Notes: a model not told the origin generated them from the letters alone. A stretch of 64,000 bases of DNA from Candidatus Eisenbergiella intestinipullorum (GCA_019119815.1 DWWH01000050.1:1-64000); one strand, 5' to 3'. Positions 46,923-56,763 are shown, counted from the first letter of the stretch. Translations and numbers: made by a program.

Positions 46923-47813
46923 ATGAAAACAAACAAGGATACTCTGCCGGTAAAATCCATCATAGGTGAAGTCAGACCGATCGGATTGATGGAATTTGGC
47001 ATGATGGTCATGGATCCCTTTGGCCAGGGACATTACCGGGTGGGTACCGGCGGAATCACATACAATTTCCGTCTGGGCGATAATTGTATGAATGTTACAG
47101 GAGAAAAAATCCAGCCTGGCGTCAGCACCAGGTGTGCAGGGGTTTCCGGCCCGGAATCCGGACCTGGTGCTTCTCCCGAAAGCATGGCTTACAACATTTA
47201 CTGCTGCCTTGGCAATGAAGTGACCATTGCAGGCGGTCCTCTGGCGGGTCAAAAGGGCTATGTAACCGGCAAGGTATCCGGTTTTGGCGTCACTGTTGAC
47301 TTTGACCGGGATATTCTGAAACAGATGCACGGGGATGAACGCTTTTACATCAAAACCTGCGGCGTCGGTCTGCAGCTGACAGATGCACAAGAGGATCTTG
47401 CCATCCACAACCTTTCTCCCCAGCTATTTGAAAAGCTTGGAATCTCAGAAAACGGGGATCGCTATACGGTTCCTGTGGCCAAAATCATTCCGGGCTATCT
47501 GGTCGGCCCCGGGATCGGAGGAAGCGTCATTGCCAGCTGTGCGGAAATCATGACAGACCACGGAGACTGTGACAAACAGTTTGGACTGTCTTCCCTGCGC
47601 TTTGGCGATATTGTTGCCGTAACGGACCTGGATACTACCAGCGGAAGAACTGTTCTGGAAGGTGCGGTAACCATCGGCGTTATTGTCACCAGCGACAGCA
47701 TTGCTCTTGGAGACGGCCCCGGGCTTCTGACCATTCTGTCTTCCAAGTCCGGCATTCTGAATCCTGTGCTTTCCGACGATGCCAATCTGAAAAATTATCT
47801 GGGAATAAAATAG
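46923..47813 (+). CDS. DUF4438 protein 1
   Basis: A 296-residue soluble protein of the DUF4438 family (crystal-structure family, function unknown). Recognisable parts are VGTGGITYNFRLGDNCMNVTGEKIQPGVS near residue 40, NEVTIAGGPLAGQKGYVTGK, and a C-terminal LRFGDIVAVTDLDTTSGRTVLEGAVTIGVIV. No signal peptide or membrane segment. GAGGTG precedes ATG 46923, 24 bases after the aminopeptidase. Position between a peptidase and a paralogue suggests an enzyme or chaperone role in peptide or amino-acid use, which is inference. Confidence 0.85.
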   Translation: MKTNKDTLPVKSIIGEVRPIGLMEFGMMVMDPFGQGHYRVGTGGITYNFRLGDNCMNVTGEKIQPGVSTRCAGVSGPESGPGASPESMAYNIYCCLGNEVTIAGGPLAGQKGYVTGKVSGFGVTVDFDRDILKQMHGDERFYIKTCGVGLQLTDAQEDLAIHNLSPQLFEKLGISENGDRYTVPVAKIIPGYLVGPGIGGSVIASCAEIMTDHGDCDKQFGLSSLRFGDIVAVTDLDTTSGRTVLEGAVTIGVIVTSDSIALGDGPGLLTILSSKSGILNPVLSDDANLKNYLGIK

Positions 47814-47828
47814 AAGGAGGCAAATATT

Positions 47829-48707
47829 ATGATTCGTACAAATCAGGATGTCCTTCCCATGATCGGGGTAGAGGGTGAAGTGGATCCCTGCGCCACCCCA
47901 AATGGCGGCGAATTCAATGCGGATAATTTCCGTGTCGGTCAGGATACCGTTACCATGGGCGGCATTACCTACAATTTTAACATAGGGGACAGATGTATCG
48001 GTATCCGCGGCGAACATCTGGAGCCCGGGGTGACCAGCAAAAATCACGGCGGGGTCGCTTTAAACGGCGCATACAGTACATACTCCTGCATCGGCAACAC
48101 GGTTAAAGTGGTGACCGGAGATGCCAAAGGAGCCACCGGGTACGTTACCGGCAAGCATGGCGGTCCCGAGCATCTGATGCTGTATTTTGATCCGGATACC
48201 ATGGAAAAGCTGACCTGCGATGACAAGTTCCTGGTTAAGACATGGGGATACGGCATGACGCTGACGGATTATCCCGATATTCTGCCGCGCAATCTGGATC
48301 CTTTGCTTCTCAACAAAATGGGAATTGAGGAAAAGGACGGGAAGCTGATCGTTCCTGTCACCCACAAAATCCCTTCCTGTATGATGGGTTCCGGCAAAGG
48401 CTACACTCCTACGGTCAGAGGGGATTATGACATCATGACATCCGACCGCAATCTGTTCCAAAAAGTAGGCCTGGAAACCCTCCGATTTGGAGATATTGTT
48501 CTGTTGGAAGATCAGGACAACACGTTCGGAAGAGCTCACAAAGAAGGGGCTGTTTCCATCGGCGTCATCATTCATGGAGATACCTATCGTATGGGCCATG
48601 GGCCGGGAGTAACCATCCTGCTGACTTCCAAGAAGCCCTTGATCGAAGGCCGGATCGAACCCTGCGCCAACATTGCGCACTGGCTGGGGGTAAGGGATCT
48701 GTCCTGA
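47829..48707 (+). CDS. DUF4438 protein 2
   Basis: A 292-residue paralogue of the preceding protein, sharing the layout MGGITYNFNIGDRCIGIRGEHLEPGVTS, GDAKGATGYVTGKHGG, LRFGDIVLLEDQDNTFGRAHKEGAVSIGVIIHGD and GPGVTILLTS. Conserved His and Asp residues between the two (GHGPG/GDGPG, HLEPG) could be catalytic or metal ligands. AGAAGGAGG precedes ATG 47829. It is the last gene of the M29 transcript. The tandem pair may form a heterodimer. Confidence 0.85.
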   Translation: MIRTNQDVLPMIGVEGEVDPCATPNGGEFNADNFRVGQDTVTMGGITYNFNIGDRCIGIRGEHLEPGVTSKNHGGVALNGAYSTYSCIGNTVKVVTGDAKGATGYVTGKHGGPEHLMLYFDPDTMEKLTCDDKFLVKTWGYGMTLTDYPDILPRNLDPLLLNKMGIEEKDGKLIVPVTHKIPSCMMGSGKGYTPTVRGDYDIMTSDRNLFQKVGLETLRFGDIVLLEDQDNTFGRAHKEGAVSIGVIIHGDTYRMGHGPGVTILLTSKKPLIEGRIEPCANIAHWLGVRDLS

Positions 48708-48743
48708 ATCATCAGCTGCATAAAATCCTGCTTTTCTTCTGTT

Positions 48744-48781
48744 CTGCCACAGTGTGCTTTACTGACCGTACACTGTGGCAG
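48744..48781 (+). terminator. Terminator-like stem after DUF4438 protein 2
   Basis: CTGCCACAGTGT at 48744-48755 pairs perfectly with ACACTGTGGCAG at 48770-48781. There is no good T-run. Confidence 0.6.
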
Positions 48782-48945
48782 TATCAGGCTGATGTTCCTC
48801 TCCGGCCGCATGCTTTCCTTCCGGAGCACCTTTTTTCTTAGAGCGCATGCCGTTTTTCCCAATTCTCATCATTTCTCAAAAGTTTCTCTGCAGACACTTC
48901 ATCCAGCTGTGCGATGGCAAACAGATTGGAAGGAATTCTCTGTTC

Positions 48946-48974
48946 TTGTCCCGGAAGGACAGAGGAATTATAAT
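48946..48974 (+). promoter_or_regulatory. Promoter of the kinase/ABC operon
   Basis: TTGTCC at 48946-48951, a 17-base spacer, TATAAT at 48969-48974. A second TTGACA hexamer lies just downstream near 48983. Confidence 0.7.
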
Positions 48975-49038
48975 AACAATCAGTTGACAGACAATAACAG
49001 CCAGTCTGGTAGCCCCGCACATGAATTGAGGTGTCCTC

Positions 49039-50112
49039 ATGAAAATCCTGACCAATCGGAAAATCAAACGTCTTTTCATCCGTCTCCTGCTCGCCTTCCT
49101 GTTTTTTACCCTGATTTCCGTCGTCTGCACGCTCCTGCAGCCGGAACATTCGGCTCTGTATGTGCTGCTCTCCTTCACGGGAGCAGGGCTTTCCGCCTTT
49201 GCCCTCCTGTACCGGTATTTCCGGGAACAGGACAGGATTCTGGACGAAGCCGCCGCACAGATCCGGGATTTTCTTTCGGGAGATACGGATGCCCGGCTCT
49301 CCTGCGACGAGGAGGGCGGACTGTACCGGCTCTTTCAGGAGGTCAATTCTCTGGCCGCCATCCTGAACGCCCATGCGGAAAATGAAAAACGGGCGAAGCT
49401 TTTCCTGAAGGACACCATCTCCAACATTTCCCACCAACTGAAAACGCCTCTCGCCGCCCTGAACGTTTATAACGGAATCCTGCAGGAGGAGACGGCGGAC
49501 GCGCCGGAGCTTCAGGAGTTTGCGAATCTTTCCGAACAGGAGCTTGACCGGATCGAAAATCTTGTGCAGAACCTTCTGAAAATCACCAGGCTGGACGCGG
49601 GAACCATCCTGTTTGAAAAGGCGGAGGAAAACGTCTCCGATATGATGTCCAGCGTGGAAAAGCATTTTTCCTGGCGGGCGGAACAGGAGGGAAAAACGCT
49701 GTCTCTGGCCGGGGACGATACCATCACCCTCTTCTGTGACCGCACCTGGCTGATGGAAGCGGTCAGCAATCTTGTAAAAAACGCGTTCGACCATACCCGG
49801 AAGGGCTGTACCATCCGGATAGAATGGCGTGCCTTCGCTTCCATCGTTCAGATCATCGTGCGCGATGACGGCAGCGGCATCCATCCGGAGGACCTGCCGC
49901 ATATTTTCAAACGGTTCTATCGAAGCCGCCATCCCGCAGAAGCTTCCCCCGAATCCGGTTCCGGCGGCGGCGCTGACGCGCAGGGAATCGGACTGGGACT
50001 TCCGCTGGCAAAGGCGGTCGTGGAGGCTCATAACGGAACCGTCGAGGTGGACAGCGAACCGGGGGCCGGAACCGTCTTTACCCTGAATTTTCTGATTCCT
50101 GCAAAATTGTAG
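49039..50112 (+). CDS. Sensor histidine kinase without an adjacent response regulator
   Basis: A 357-residue membrane kinase. Two N-terminal helices (about residues 10-60) with almost no extracellular loop precede a HAMP-like segment and the phosphoacceptor NISHQLKTPL. The ATPase domain has NLVKNAFDH (N box), DDGSGIHPEDLPHIFKRFYRS (G1/F boxes) and GIGLGLPLAKAVVEAH (G2). The short sensor and the neighbouring ABC exporter fit the intramembrane-sensing kinases of peptide-antibiotic modules. Such kinases normally follow an OmpR-type regulator gene; none is here. GAGGTG precedes ATG 49039. Confidence 0.93.
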   Translation: MKILTNRKIKRLFIRLLLAFLFFTLISVVCTLLQPEHSALYVLLSFTGAGLSAFALLYRYFREQDRILDEAAAQIRDFLSGDTDARLSCDEEGGLYRLFQEVNSLAAILNAHAENEKRAKLFLKDTISNISHQLKTPLAALNVYNGILQEETADAPELQEFANLSEQELDRIENLVQNLLKITRLDAGTILFEKAEENVSDMMSSVEKHFSWRAEQEGKTLSLAGDDTITLFCDRTWLMEAVSNLVKNAFDHTRKGCTIRIEWRAFASIVQIIVRDDGSGIHPEDLPHIFKRFYRSRHPAEASPESGSGGGADAQGIGLGLPLAKAVVEAHNGTVEVDSEPGAGTVFTLNFLIPAKL

Positions 50113-50185
50113 GCTTTCTGTCATCTCAGAGTAGGGTGCGCATGCTATGCTTTTTCCATCAACCAGGAAAAGAGGTATCAGATCT

Positions 50186-50869
50186 ATGGATTTGCTTGAA
50201 GTAAAAAACCTGTCCAAAACCTACGGGAGCGGCGAAGCCGCCGTCTGTGCCCTGAAGGACGCATCCTTTCGTGTTCCCAAAGGGGAATACGTCGCTGTGG
50301 TGGGAGAATCCGGCTCCGGAAAAAGTACCCTGCTGAACCTGATCGGCGGGCTGGATACGCCCACCTCCGGCAGGGTCTGGATCGACGGCAGGGACATTTT
50401 TTCCATGAAGGAGCGCAGCCTGACGGTTTTCCGCCGCAGAAACATCGGCTTTATTTTCCAGAGCTTTAACCTGATTCCGGAGCTTACGGTGGAACAGAAT
50501 ATCATTTTCCCCCTTCTTCTGGATTACCGGAAGCCGGACAAGAAGTATCTGGAGGAGCTTCTGAGCGTCCTGAACCTGAAGGAACGCCGCCGCCATCTGC
50601 CCGGACAGCTCTCCGGCGGCCAGCAGCAGCGGGTGGCGATCGGACGGGCGCTGATCACGCGTCCCGCGCTGATCCTGGCCGATGAGCCCACCGGAAACCT
50701 GGATACACAGAATACCAGCGAGGTCGTCTCCCTTTTAAAGGAAGCCTCCAGACGTTATGAACAGACCATCCTCATGATCACCCACAGCCGCAGCATCGCC
50801 CAGACCGCAGACCGGATCCTGCAGGTTTCCGACGGTGTTCTGACAGATTTCGGGAGGTGCCGCGAATGA
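50186..50869 (+). CDS. ABC transporter ATP-binding protein (MacB/BceA type)
   Basis: A 227-residue ATPase: Walker [10 protein letters not shown], signature [15 protein letters not shown], Walker [13 protein letters not shown]. The GNLD ending and length match LolD/MacB/BceA-type ATPases working with FtsX-like permeases. ATG 50186 is used. Its stop overlaps the permease start by ATGA, showing translational coupling. Controlled with the upstream kinase, it is probably for antimicrobial peptide sensing or export. Confidence 0.94.
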   Translation: MDLLEVKNLSKTYGSGEAAVCALKDASFRVPKGEYVAVVGESGSGKSTLLNLIGGLDTPTSGRVWIDGRDIFSMKERSLTVFRRRNIGFIFQSFNLIPELTVEQNIIFPLLLDYRKPDKKYLEELLSVLNLKERRRHLPGQLSGGQQQRVAIGRALITRPALILADEPTGNLDTQNTSEVVSLLKEASRRYEQTILMITHSRSIAQTADRILQVSDGVLTDFGRCRE

Positions 50870-52713
50870 AAAGCTATCTCAGCCTGATCCCCATTTCAGC
50901 CAGAGTCCACCGGCGTCAGAACCGGATGACCCTGCTGTGCATTATTTTTGCCGTATTCCTGGTAACCGCCATCTTCAGCATGGCCGAGATGGGCGCAAGA
51001 ATGGAACAGGCAAGGCTGTTCCGGAAGCATGGCGGCCTGTCCCTTCCGGAATTGTTTAACAGCTCCATGGGACAGACGCTTCTGCTGACCGCCGCGGTCC
51101 TGTTCCTTCTGATTCTGGCCGCCGGCGTCCTGATGATTTCCGGAAGCATCAACAGCAGCGTGGCACAGAGGACTCAGTTTTTTGGAATGATGCGCTGCAT
51201 CGGGATGAGCCGGCAGCAGATCATCCGTTTCGTGAGGCTGGAAGCCCTGAACTGGTGCAAAACGGCGGTTCCCGTCGGTCTCATCCTGGGAATCCTCTGT
51301 TCCTGGACTCTGTGCGCAGCCCTTCGTTTTCTTGTGGGAGAAGAATTTTCCTACATCCCCCTTTTCGGCGTCAGCGGAATCGGAATCGCAGGCGGCATTC
51401 TGGTGGGTGTCGTAACCGTCCTGATCGCCGCAGGCGCTCCGGCCAGACGGGCCGCGAAGGTGCCGCCCGCCGCCGCTGTCCTGGCAGGCCCGGAAAATGG
51501 AAGGGCCGTCCGTCATTCCGTCGGCTCCCATGTGTTCCGGATCGAAATCTCTCTGGGCGTACATCATGCCGTTTCAGCCAGGAAAAATCTGATCCTGCTG
51601 ACCGGCTCCTTCGCCCTCAGCATCATCCTGTTTCTGAGCTTCTCCGTTCTGGTGGATTTTGTCGACTGCCTGATGCCCCAGTCCGCCGCTGCCTCCGACA
51701 TCGACATTGCTGACGCCGGCGGCTCCAATTCCATCAGCGCCCGTCTTGCGGAAACGATCCGCGGGATGAGCGGCGTCAAACGGGTCTACGGCCGCCGGAG
51801 CTGCTTTGACGTACCGGCAGAGCTTTCCGGAAGCACAGACTCCGGAAGCACAGATTCCGGGAATTCGGACAGCGAAAATGCCGCTGCCGTCGATCTGGTC
51901 TCCTTTGACGACTTTGACCTGAAATGCCTGCAAAAGGACGGCATGCTCCGGCACGGCAGCGATCTTTCCAAAGTGTATGGAAACAGCGGCTATATTCTGG
52001 CCACATGGGACAAAAATGCCGCATGGGAAATCGGCGATACCCTCCGCATCGGCGGGGAAACCCTCACCATCGCGGGACTGCTGAAATACGATCCCTTCAG
52101 CAGCGACGGCCTCACCGACGGACAGCTCACCCTCATCACCTCCGGCGAAACCTTCGCCCGCCTGACCGGCATTACGGACTACTCTCTTCTCATGGTTCAG
52201 CTGCGGACAGATGCGACGGACGAAGAGGTGGCCGCGATCCGCGCTGCGGCGGGAGACGGCCTGACCTTCAGCGATAAACGGGAACAGAGCACCTCCGGCA
52301 CCTATCTGGCATTTGTCGCCTGTGTGTATGGATTTCTTGCGATCATCGCCCTGGTCACCATGCTGAATATCATCAACAGCATTTCCATGAGCGTATCCGC
52401 AAGGATCCGACAGTACGGCCATATGCGGGCGGCAGGCATGGACGGCAGGCAGATCACCAGAATGATCGCCGCCGAAGCCTTTACCTACGCCTTCTGGGGA
52501 TGCGCGGCCGGCTGCGCGGCAGGGCTTTTCTTCAGCAGGCTGCTGTATGGGTTTCTCATCACCTCCCATTTTCCCTATGCGGTCTGGACGCTGCCTGTCC
52601 GGCGGCTTGCGGGAATTGTCCTCTATGTCCTCGCCTCTGCCGCCCTGGCCGTTTACGCCCCGGCGAAACGGATCCGGAGGATGGCGGTGACGGAAACGAT
52701 CAATGAGCTTTAA
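50866..52713 (+). CDS. FtsX-family ABC permease
   Basis: A 615-residue permease with two FtsX-type units: about four helices near each end and a large extracytoplasmic domain at about residues 280-480. The FtsX patterns are QFFGMMRCIGMSRQQIIRFVRLEAL and RIRQYGHMRAAGMDGRQITRMIAAEA. The extracellular part contains a short Ser/Gly repeat (SGSTDSGSTDSG). ATG 50866 overlaps the ATPase stop; GGGAGG lies 8 bases upstream. With the ATPase it forms a MacB-like mechanotransmission exporter rather than a classical BceB. Confidence 0.92.
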   Translation: MKSYLSLIPISARVHRRQNRMTLLCIIFAVFLVTAIFSMAEMGARMEQARLFRKHGGLSLPELFNSSMGQTLLLTAAVLFLLILAAGVLMISGSINSSVAQRTQFFGMMRCIGMSRQQIIRFVRLEALNWCKTAVPVGLILGILCSWTLCAALRFLVGEEFSYIPLFGVSGIGIAGGILVGVVTVLIAAGAPARRAAKVPPAAAVLAGPENGRAVRHSVGSHVFRIEISLGVHHAVSARKNLILLTGSFALSIILFLSFSVLVDFVDCLMPQSAAASDIDIADAGGSNSISARLAETIRGMSGVKRVYGRRSCFDVPAELSGSTDSGSTDSGNSDSENAAAVDLVSFDDFDLKCLQKDGMLRHGSDLSKVYGNSGYILATWDKNAAWEIGDTLRIGGETLTIAGLLKYDPFSSDGLTDGQLTLITSGETFARLTGITDYSLLMVQLRTDATDEEVAAIRAAAGDGLTFSDKREQSTSGTYLAFVACVYGFLAIIALVTMLNIINSISMSVSARIRQYGHMRAAGMDGRQITRMIAAEAFTYAFWGCAAGCAAGLFFSRLLYGFLITSHFPYAVWTLPVRRLAGIVLYVLASAALAVYAPAKRIRRMAVTETINEL

Positions 52714-52790
52714 AAAAGCGGCTGGAAAGGCAGAGAAGCTGGCCGGAATGTTTGCGGACCGCTTCGCGGCAAAATATCCGGACCGCTTCC

Positions 52791-54290
52791 TTATCCCTTC
52801 CGGGAAACCGGCTCCGCCGGCTTCCGCCGGTCTGTCAACAGCCTCCGGTAACGGGAAAGCATTTTTTCCGCCCCGTCAAAATCCGGCATACGCCATTCCC
52901 AGTTGGGGGAACCCACCGTTCCCGGCGTATTGATGTGCCCGTTTCTGCCCAGGCCCAGGATGTCCGCCATGGGCACGATGGCAATATCCGCCTTTCCCGT
53001 CAGGGCATAGGTCAGAAGCCTGTCATGCACGCTGCCCGTTTTGATGCCGCTTCTCTTCAGGAAGGCACGCACCTTTCTTTTCGCCGCGCAGCTTAAGTCC
53101 CCGTACCACTCCATCAGAGGGGAATTGTCATGGGTTCCGGTATAGCAGATCAGATTTTCCGTCTCCGGGAAGGAATCAAAGGCATATTTTCCGTCCGTAT
53201 TGATGGAAAAAACCAGCACCTTCATCCCCTTCAGGCCATAGTGCTCCTTCAGCGTGAGCACTTCAGGCCGCAGATCACCCAGATCCTCCGCCACCAGACA
53301 GACACCGGGCAGCTTCTCCAGCAGGGTATCGATCACCTCATAGCCCGGCGCTTCGATCCATTCCCCCTCCACCGCCGTGGGGCAGGCGGCCGGGATTTTC
53401 CAGAAAGTATCGAAGGCCCGGAAGTGGTCGATGCGGATGATGTCGAACAGCCGGCTGCTGTAGCCGATCCGGTCCACCCAGAACTGATAGCCGTTCTGTT
53501 TCAGATAGTCCCAGTCATAGATCGGGTTGCCCCACCGCTGTCCGGTGGCGCTGAAATAATCCGGCGGCACTCCGGCGATGAAGATCGGCCTTCCGTCCGT
53601 ATCCAGAAGGAAGTTGTCCCTGCCGCCCCACACATCCACGGAGTCCACGCCCACATAGAAGGGCACGTCTCCCATGATGCGGATTCCCGCGTCATTCGCG
53701 GCCTGCTTCACCTTCATCCACTGAGTGTAGAACAGGTACTGCAGGAACATCTGGTACTGCGCTTCCTCTTCGATTTCCGCAGCCAGGGCGCCTCGCGTCT
53801 GAGGCCAGTCCCTGTCTGTGGTCTCCCATTCATTCCAGCATCTTCCGCCGTTCTTTTTTTTCAGAGCGCGGAATACGGCATAATCGGCTACCCATTCCTG
53901 AGAAAGAAAGCTCTGATAAGCCGCTTCCTCCTTTCCGCCCTTTTTGACAAAAGCATCATAAGCTGCCTTCAGATACGGCTCCTTAAAGGCGCGGACAGCC
54001 TCGTAATCCACCCGGTCCGCCTGCTCCCGGAAAGAGGGTATGGGCCCGGAAAGCAGCCCCTCCTCCTGCAGCGCGTCCAGGCTGATGTACAGCTCGTCTC
54101 CCGCGCAGGAGGAATAGGGCTGATAGGGAGAATTGCCGTAACCCACCGGATTTAACGGCAGGATCTGCCAGATTTTCACTCCGTTTTCCCGGAGCAGGTC
54201 AATGAAATGATATGCTGACGCGCCCAGCTCCCCCACTCCTGTCCGGGAAGGAAGGGAGGAAACCGGCATCAAAATTCCTGATTCTCTCAT
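52791..54290 (-). CDS. malQ: 4-alpha-glucanotransferase
   Basis: A 499-residue GH77 amylomaltase that transfers alpha-1,4 glucans between chains, releasing glucose. It opens with the family motif GILMPVSSLPSRTGVGELG; the catalytic residues are in IRIDHFRAF (nucleophile Asp), LVAEDLG (acid/base Glu) and TGTHDN (stabilising Asp). Length is normal. It starts 18 bases after the glycogen phosphorylase stop, so the two form an operon for glycogen and maltodextrin breakdown. Confidence 0.97.
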   Translation of the reverse strand: MRESGILMPVSSLPSRTGVGELGASAYHFIDLLRENGVKIWQILPLNPVGYGNSPYQPYSSCAGDELYISLDALQEEGLLSGPIPSFREQADRVDYEAVRAFKEPYLKAAYDAFVKKGGKEEAAYQSFLSQEWVADYAVFRALKKKNGGRCWNEWETTDRDWPQTRGALAAEIEEEAQYQMFLQYLFYTQWMKVKQAANDAGIRIMGDVPFYVGVDSVDVWGGRDNFLLDTDGRPIFIAGVPPDYFSATGQRWGNPIYDWDYLKQNGYQFWVDRIGYSSRLFDIIRIDHFRAFDTFWKIPAACPTAVEGEWIEAPGYEVIDTLLEKLPGVCLVAEDLGDLRPEVLTLKEHYGLKGMKVLVFSINTDGKYAFDSFPETENLICYTGTHDNSPLMEWYGDLSCAAKRKVRAFLKRSGIKTGSVHDRLLTYALTGKADIAIVPMADILGLGRNGHINTPGTVGSPNWEWRMPDFDGAEKMLSRYRRLLTDRRKPAEPVSRKG

Positions 54291-54308
54291 TGAAATCTCC
54301 TTATTTTT

Positions 54309-56570
54309 TTACAGATGCCAGATGTCTCTGTTGTATTCCCCGATGGTACGGTCGGAGGAGAAGTAGCCTGCCTTTGCGATGTTGACAAGCATCTTCTTCG
54401 TCCATGCCTTCTGATCCTCATAGTCGGAAAGCATCCGTTCCTTAGTCCGGATGTAATCCTTCACATCCAGCAGGGTCATGAACCAGTCCTTGCCCACGAT
54501 TTCCTTATACAGCCTTCCCAGATTGACGGGATCGCCGATGCGGATCAGCTCTTTGCTGACGATGAAGTCCACCAGCCCCTGAATTTCCGGATCGCTGTCA
54601 TAAATCTCTCCGGAATGGTATCCGGCGGTATCATACAGACGAATGACCTCTTCGGATTTCGCGCCGAACAGGTAAATGTTGTCGTCTCCCACCAGATCGT
54701 GGATCTCCACGTTCGCGCCGTCCAGCGTTCCCAGCGTCACCGCACCGTTGAGCATCATCTTCATGTTGCCCGTTCCGGAAGCCTCCTTGGAAGCCAGGGA
54801 AATCTGCTCGGAAAGATCCGCGGCAGGGATCAGCTTCTCCGCCTTTGTCACGTTATAGTTTTCTACCATTACCAGCTTCAGGTAAGGGCTCACCTGCGGA
54901 TCATTGTCGATGAGCTGCTGCAGGCACAGAAGCAGATGGATGATGTCCTTGGCGATGATGTAGGCCGGCGCCGCCTTCGCGCCGAAGATCATGGTGATGG
55001 GACGCTTCGGCAGATTGCCCTTTTTGATCTCTTTATACTTGTAAATGGCGTACAGCGCGTTCATCTGCTGTCTCTTATACTCATGGAGGCGCTTGATCTG
55101 AATATCGAAAATGGAATTTTCATCGATGTCCACATCCTGGGTCTGTTTCAGATACTTTTTCAGGTCTTCCTTGGCTTCTTTCTTGATCTGTACCAGACGG
55201 TTCAGGACCGTTTCATCCTCCTGATAGGCCATCAGCTTTTCCAGCTGAGAAGCGTCCTTGACAAAATCCGTGCCGATCAGGCTTCCCAGATAATCGGAGA
55301 GCCTGTGGTTGCAGTGCACCAGCCATCTGCGGAAGGTGATGCCGTTGGTCTTGTTGTTGAACTTCTGCGGATAAATATCGTAGAAGGGCTTCAGCTCGGA
55401 CTCCTTCAGGATCTCCGTATGAAGTGCCGCCACGCCGTTTACCGCATAGCCGTAATGGATGTCGATATGGGCCATATGCACCCGGTTTTCCTTATCGATG
55501 ATATAGACCCGCTCGTCATGGAAATCCCTTCTCACTCTGGCGTCCAGGTCGCGGATGATGGGAAGCAGATGGGGAACCACCTTTTCCAGATAGGAAACAG
55601 GCCATTTCTCCAGCGCCTCTGCCAGAATGGTGTGATTGGTGTAGGCACAGGTCTTTCTCACCACATCCACCGCCGTATCCGCGTTGAAGCCTCTCGCCTC
55701 CAGCAGACGGATCAGCTCCGGAATCACCATGGTGGGATGGGTGTCATTGATCTGGATGCACACATGCTCATGCAGGTGGTACAGGTTCACCCCTCTCTCC
55801 TCCGCTTCCGCGAGGATGAGCTGAGCTGCGTTGCTCACCATGAAATACTGCTGATAGATCCGCAGAAGCTGTCCGGCCTCGTCGCTGTCGTCGGGATACA
55901 GGAAGAGGGTCAGATTTCTTCTGATGTCGTTCTTGTCAAAATCGATCCCGTTTCCGATGATGCTCTCATCCACGCTGTCCAGATCGAACAGATGCAGGCG
56001 GTTGCAGCCGTTCTGACCGTAGCCGGGCACGTCGATGTCGTACATGGTGGAAGTCACGGTGAAGTCCTTAAAGGGCACCTCAAAATGGCGCTCCGTCCGC
56101 GTCAGCCAGCTTTCCGGCGTGATCCAGGGATTCTTCTCCTCATCCTGCTTGTTATCCTTAAATTTCTGCAGGAACAGTCCTTCGTGGTAGTTCAGTCCCA
56201 CGCCGTCTCCCGGCAGTCCCAGCGTGGCGATGGAATCCAGGAAGCAGGCCGCAAGCCGTCCCAGACCGCCGTTTCCCAGAGAGGGCTCCGGCTCGATCTC
56301 CTCGATCTCGGTGATGTCCTTTCCGTATTTTTTCAGCACTTCTCTGGTTTCCTCAAACAGCCCCAGATTGATCAGGTTGTTGGAAAGCAGCTTGCCGATG
56401 AGAAACTCCGCGGAAATATAGTACAGCTTCCGGCTTCCCTCATTTCTTTTCATGCCTTCCATTCTCTTTTTGGTGATGCCCAGAAGCGCCGTATAGATTT
56501 CCTCACTGGACGCGTCCCGGATGGTCTTTCCAAATCTTTCCTGCAAAAAAAGCTCCAGTTCCTTTTCCAT
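54309..56570 (-). CDS. glgP: Glycogen/maltodextrin phosphorylase
   Basis: A 753-residue GT35 phosphorylase releasing glucose 1-phosphate from alpha-glucans. Visible parts: [52 protein letters not shown], and the PLP site [25 protein letters not shown] with the Schiff-base lysine. The start ATG 56570 is used: the frame is open about 100 codons further upstream, but that part is not phosphorylase-like, and the usual family N-terminus begins here ([13 protein letters not shown]). AAAAGGAGA is upstream. Operon with malQ. Confidence 0.96.
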   Translation of the reverse strand: MEKELELFLQERFGKTIRDASSEEIYTALLGITKKRMEGMKRNEGSRKLYYISAEFLIGKLLSNNLINLGLFEETREVLKKYGKDITEIEEIEPEPSLGNGGLGRLAACFLDSIATLGLPGDGVGLNYHEGLFLQKFKDNKQDEEKNPWITPESWLTRTERHFEVPFKDFTVTSTMYDIDVPGYGQNGCNRLHLFDLDSVDESIIGNGIDFDKNDIRRNLTLFLYPDDSDEAGQLLRIYQQYFMVSNAAQLILAEAEERGVNLYHLHEHVCIQINDTHPTMVIPELIRLLEARGFNADTAVDVVRKTCAYTNHTILAEALEKWPVSYLEKVVPHLLPIIRDLDARVRRDFHDERVYIIDKENRVHMAHIDIHYGYAVNGVAALHTEILKESELKPFYDIYPQKFNNKTNGITFRRWLVHCNHRLSDYLGSLIGTDFVKDASQLEKLMAYQEDETVLNRLVQIKKEAKEDLKKYLKQTQDVDIDENSIFDIQIKRLHEYKRQQMNALYAIYKYKEIKKGNLPKRPITMIFGAKAAPAYIIAKDIIHLLLCLQQLIDNDPQVSPYLKLVMVENYNVTKAEKLIPAADLSEQISLASKEASGTGNMKMMLNGAVTLGTLDGANVEIHDLVGDDNIYLFGAKSEEVIRLYDTAGYHSGEIYDSDPEIQGLVDFIVSKELIRIGDPVNLGRLYKEIVGKDWFMTLLDVKDYIRTKERMLSDYEDQKAWTKKMLVNIAKAGYFSSDRTIGEYNRDIWHL

Positions 56571-56763
56571 TTCTCTTTTTCTCCTTTTCAAAATTTTCTG
56601 AATGTTCTGAAATTTTCTGTTCTTTTTTCGCACCTTCCTGTCTATTGTACCACATCCTCCCCGGACGTTTCTACGGCGGGAAGGGCAAAAAACCGTTTTT
56701 TCTCCTGACCGTTTCCCTTCCGGACCGGAGGCTTTCAGAGGACATGTGCCCATCCGGCACACT

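Larger units (their letters stand above)
48708..49038. other. Gap between the DUF4438 and kinase genes
   Basis: This 331-base gap holds a perfect 12-base stem at 48744-48781 that ends the M29 transcript, a promoter at 48946-48974, and a minus-strand stretch at about 48841-48960 that reads like the tail of a protein (AEKLLRNDENWEKRHAL then stop) without a start. No response regulator gene is present. Confidence 0.6.

Noticed and set aside
48838..50217. Long minus-strand frame over the kinase gene
   Set aside because: Mostly antisense to the kinase. Only its last 40 codons, outside the kinase, look protein-like and are reported as a possible remnant.
54315..56708. Open frame of 797 codons opposite glgP
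   Set aside because: Antisense shadow; low-complexity His/Leu/Val-rich translation without family motifs.
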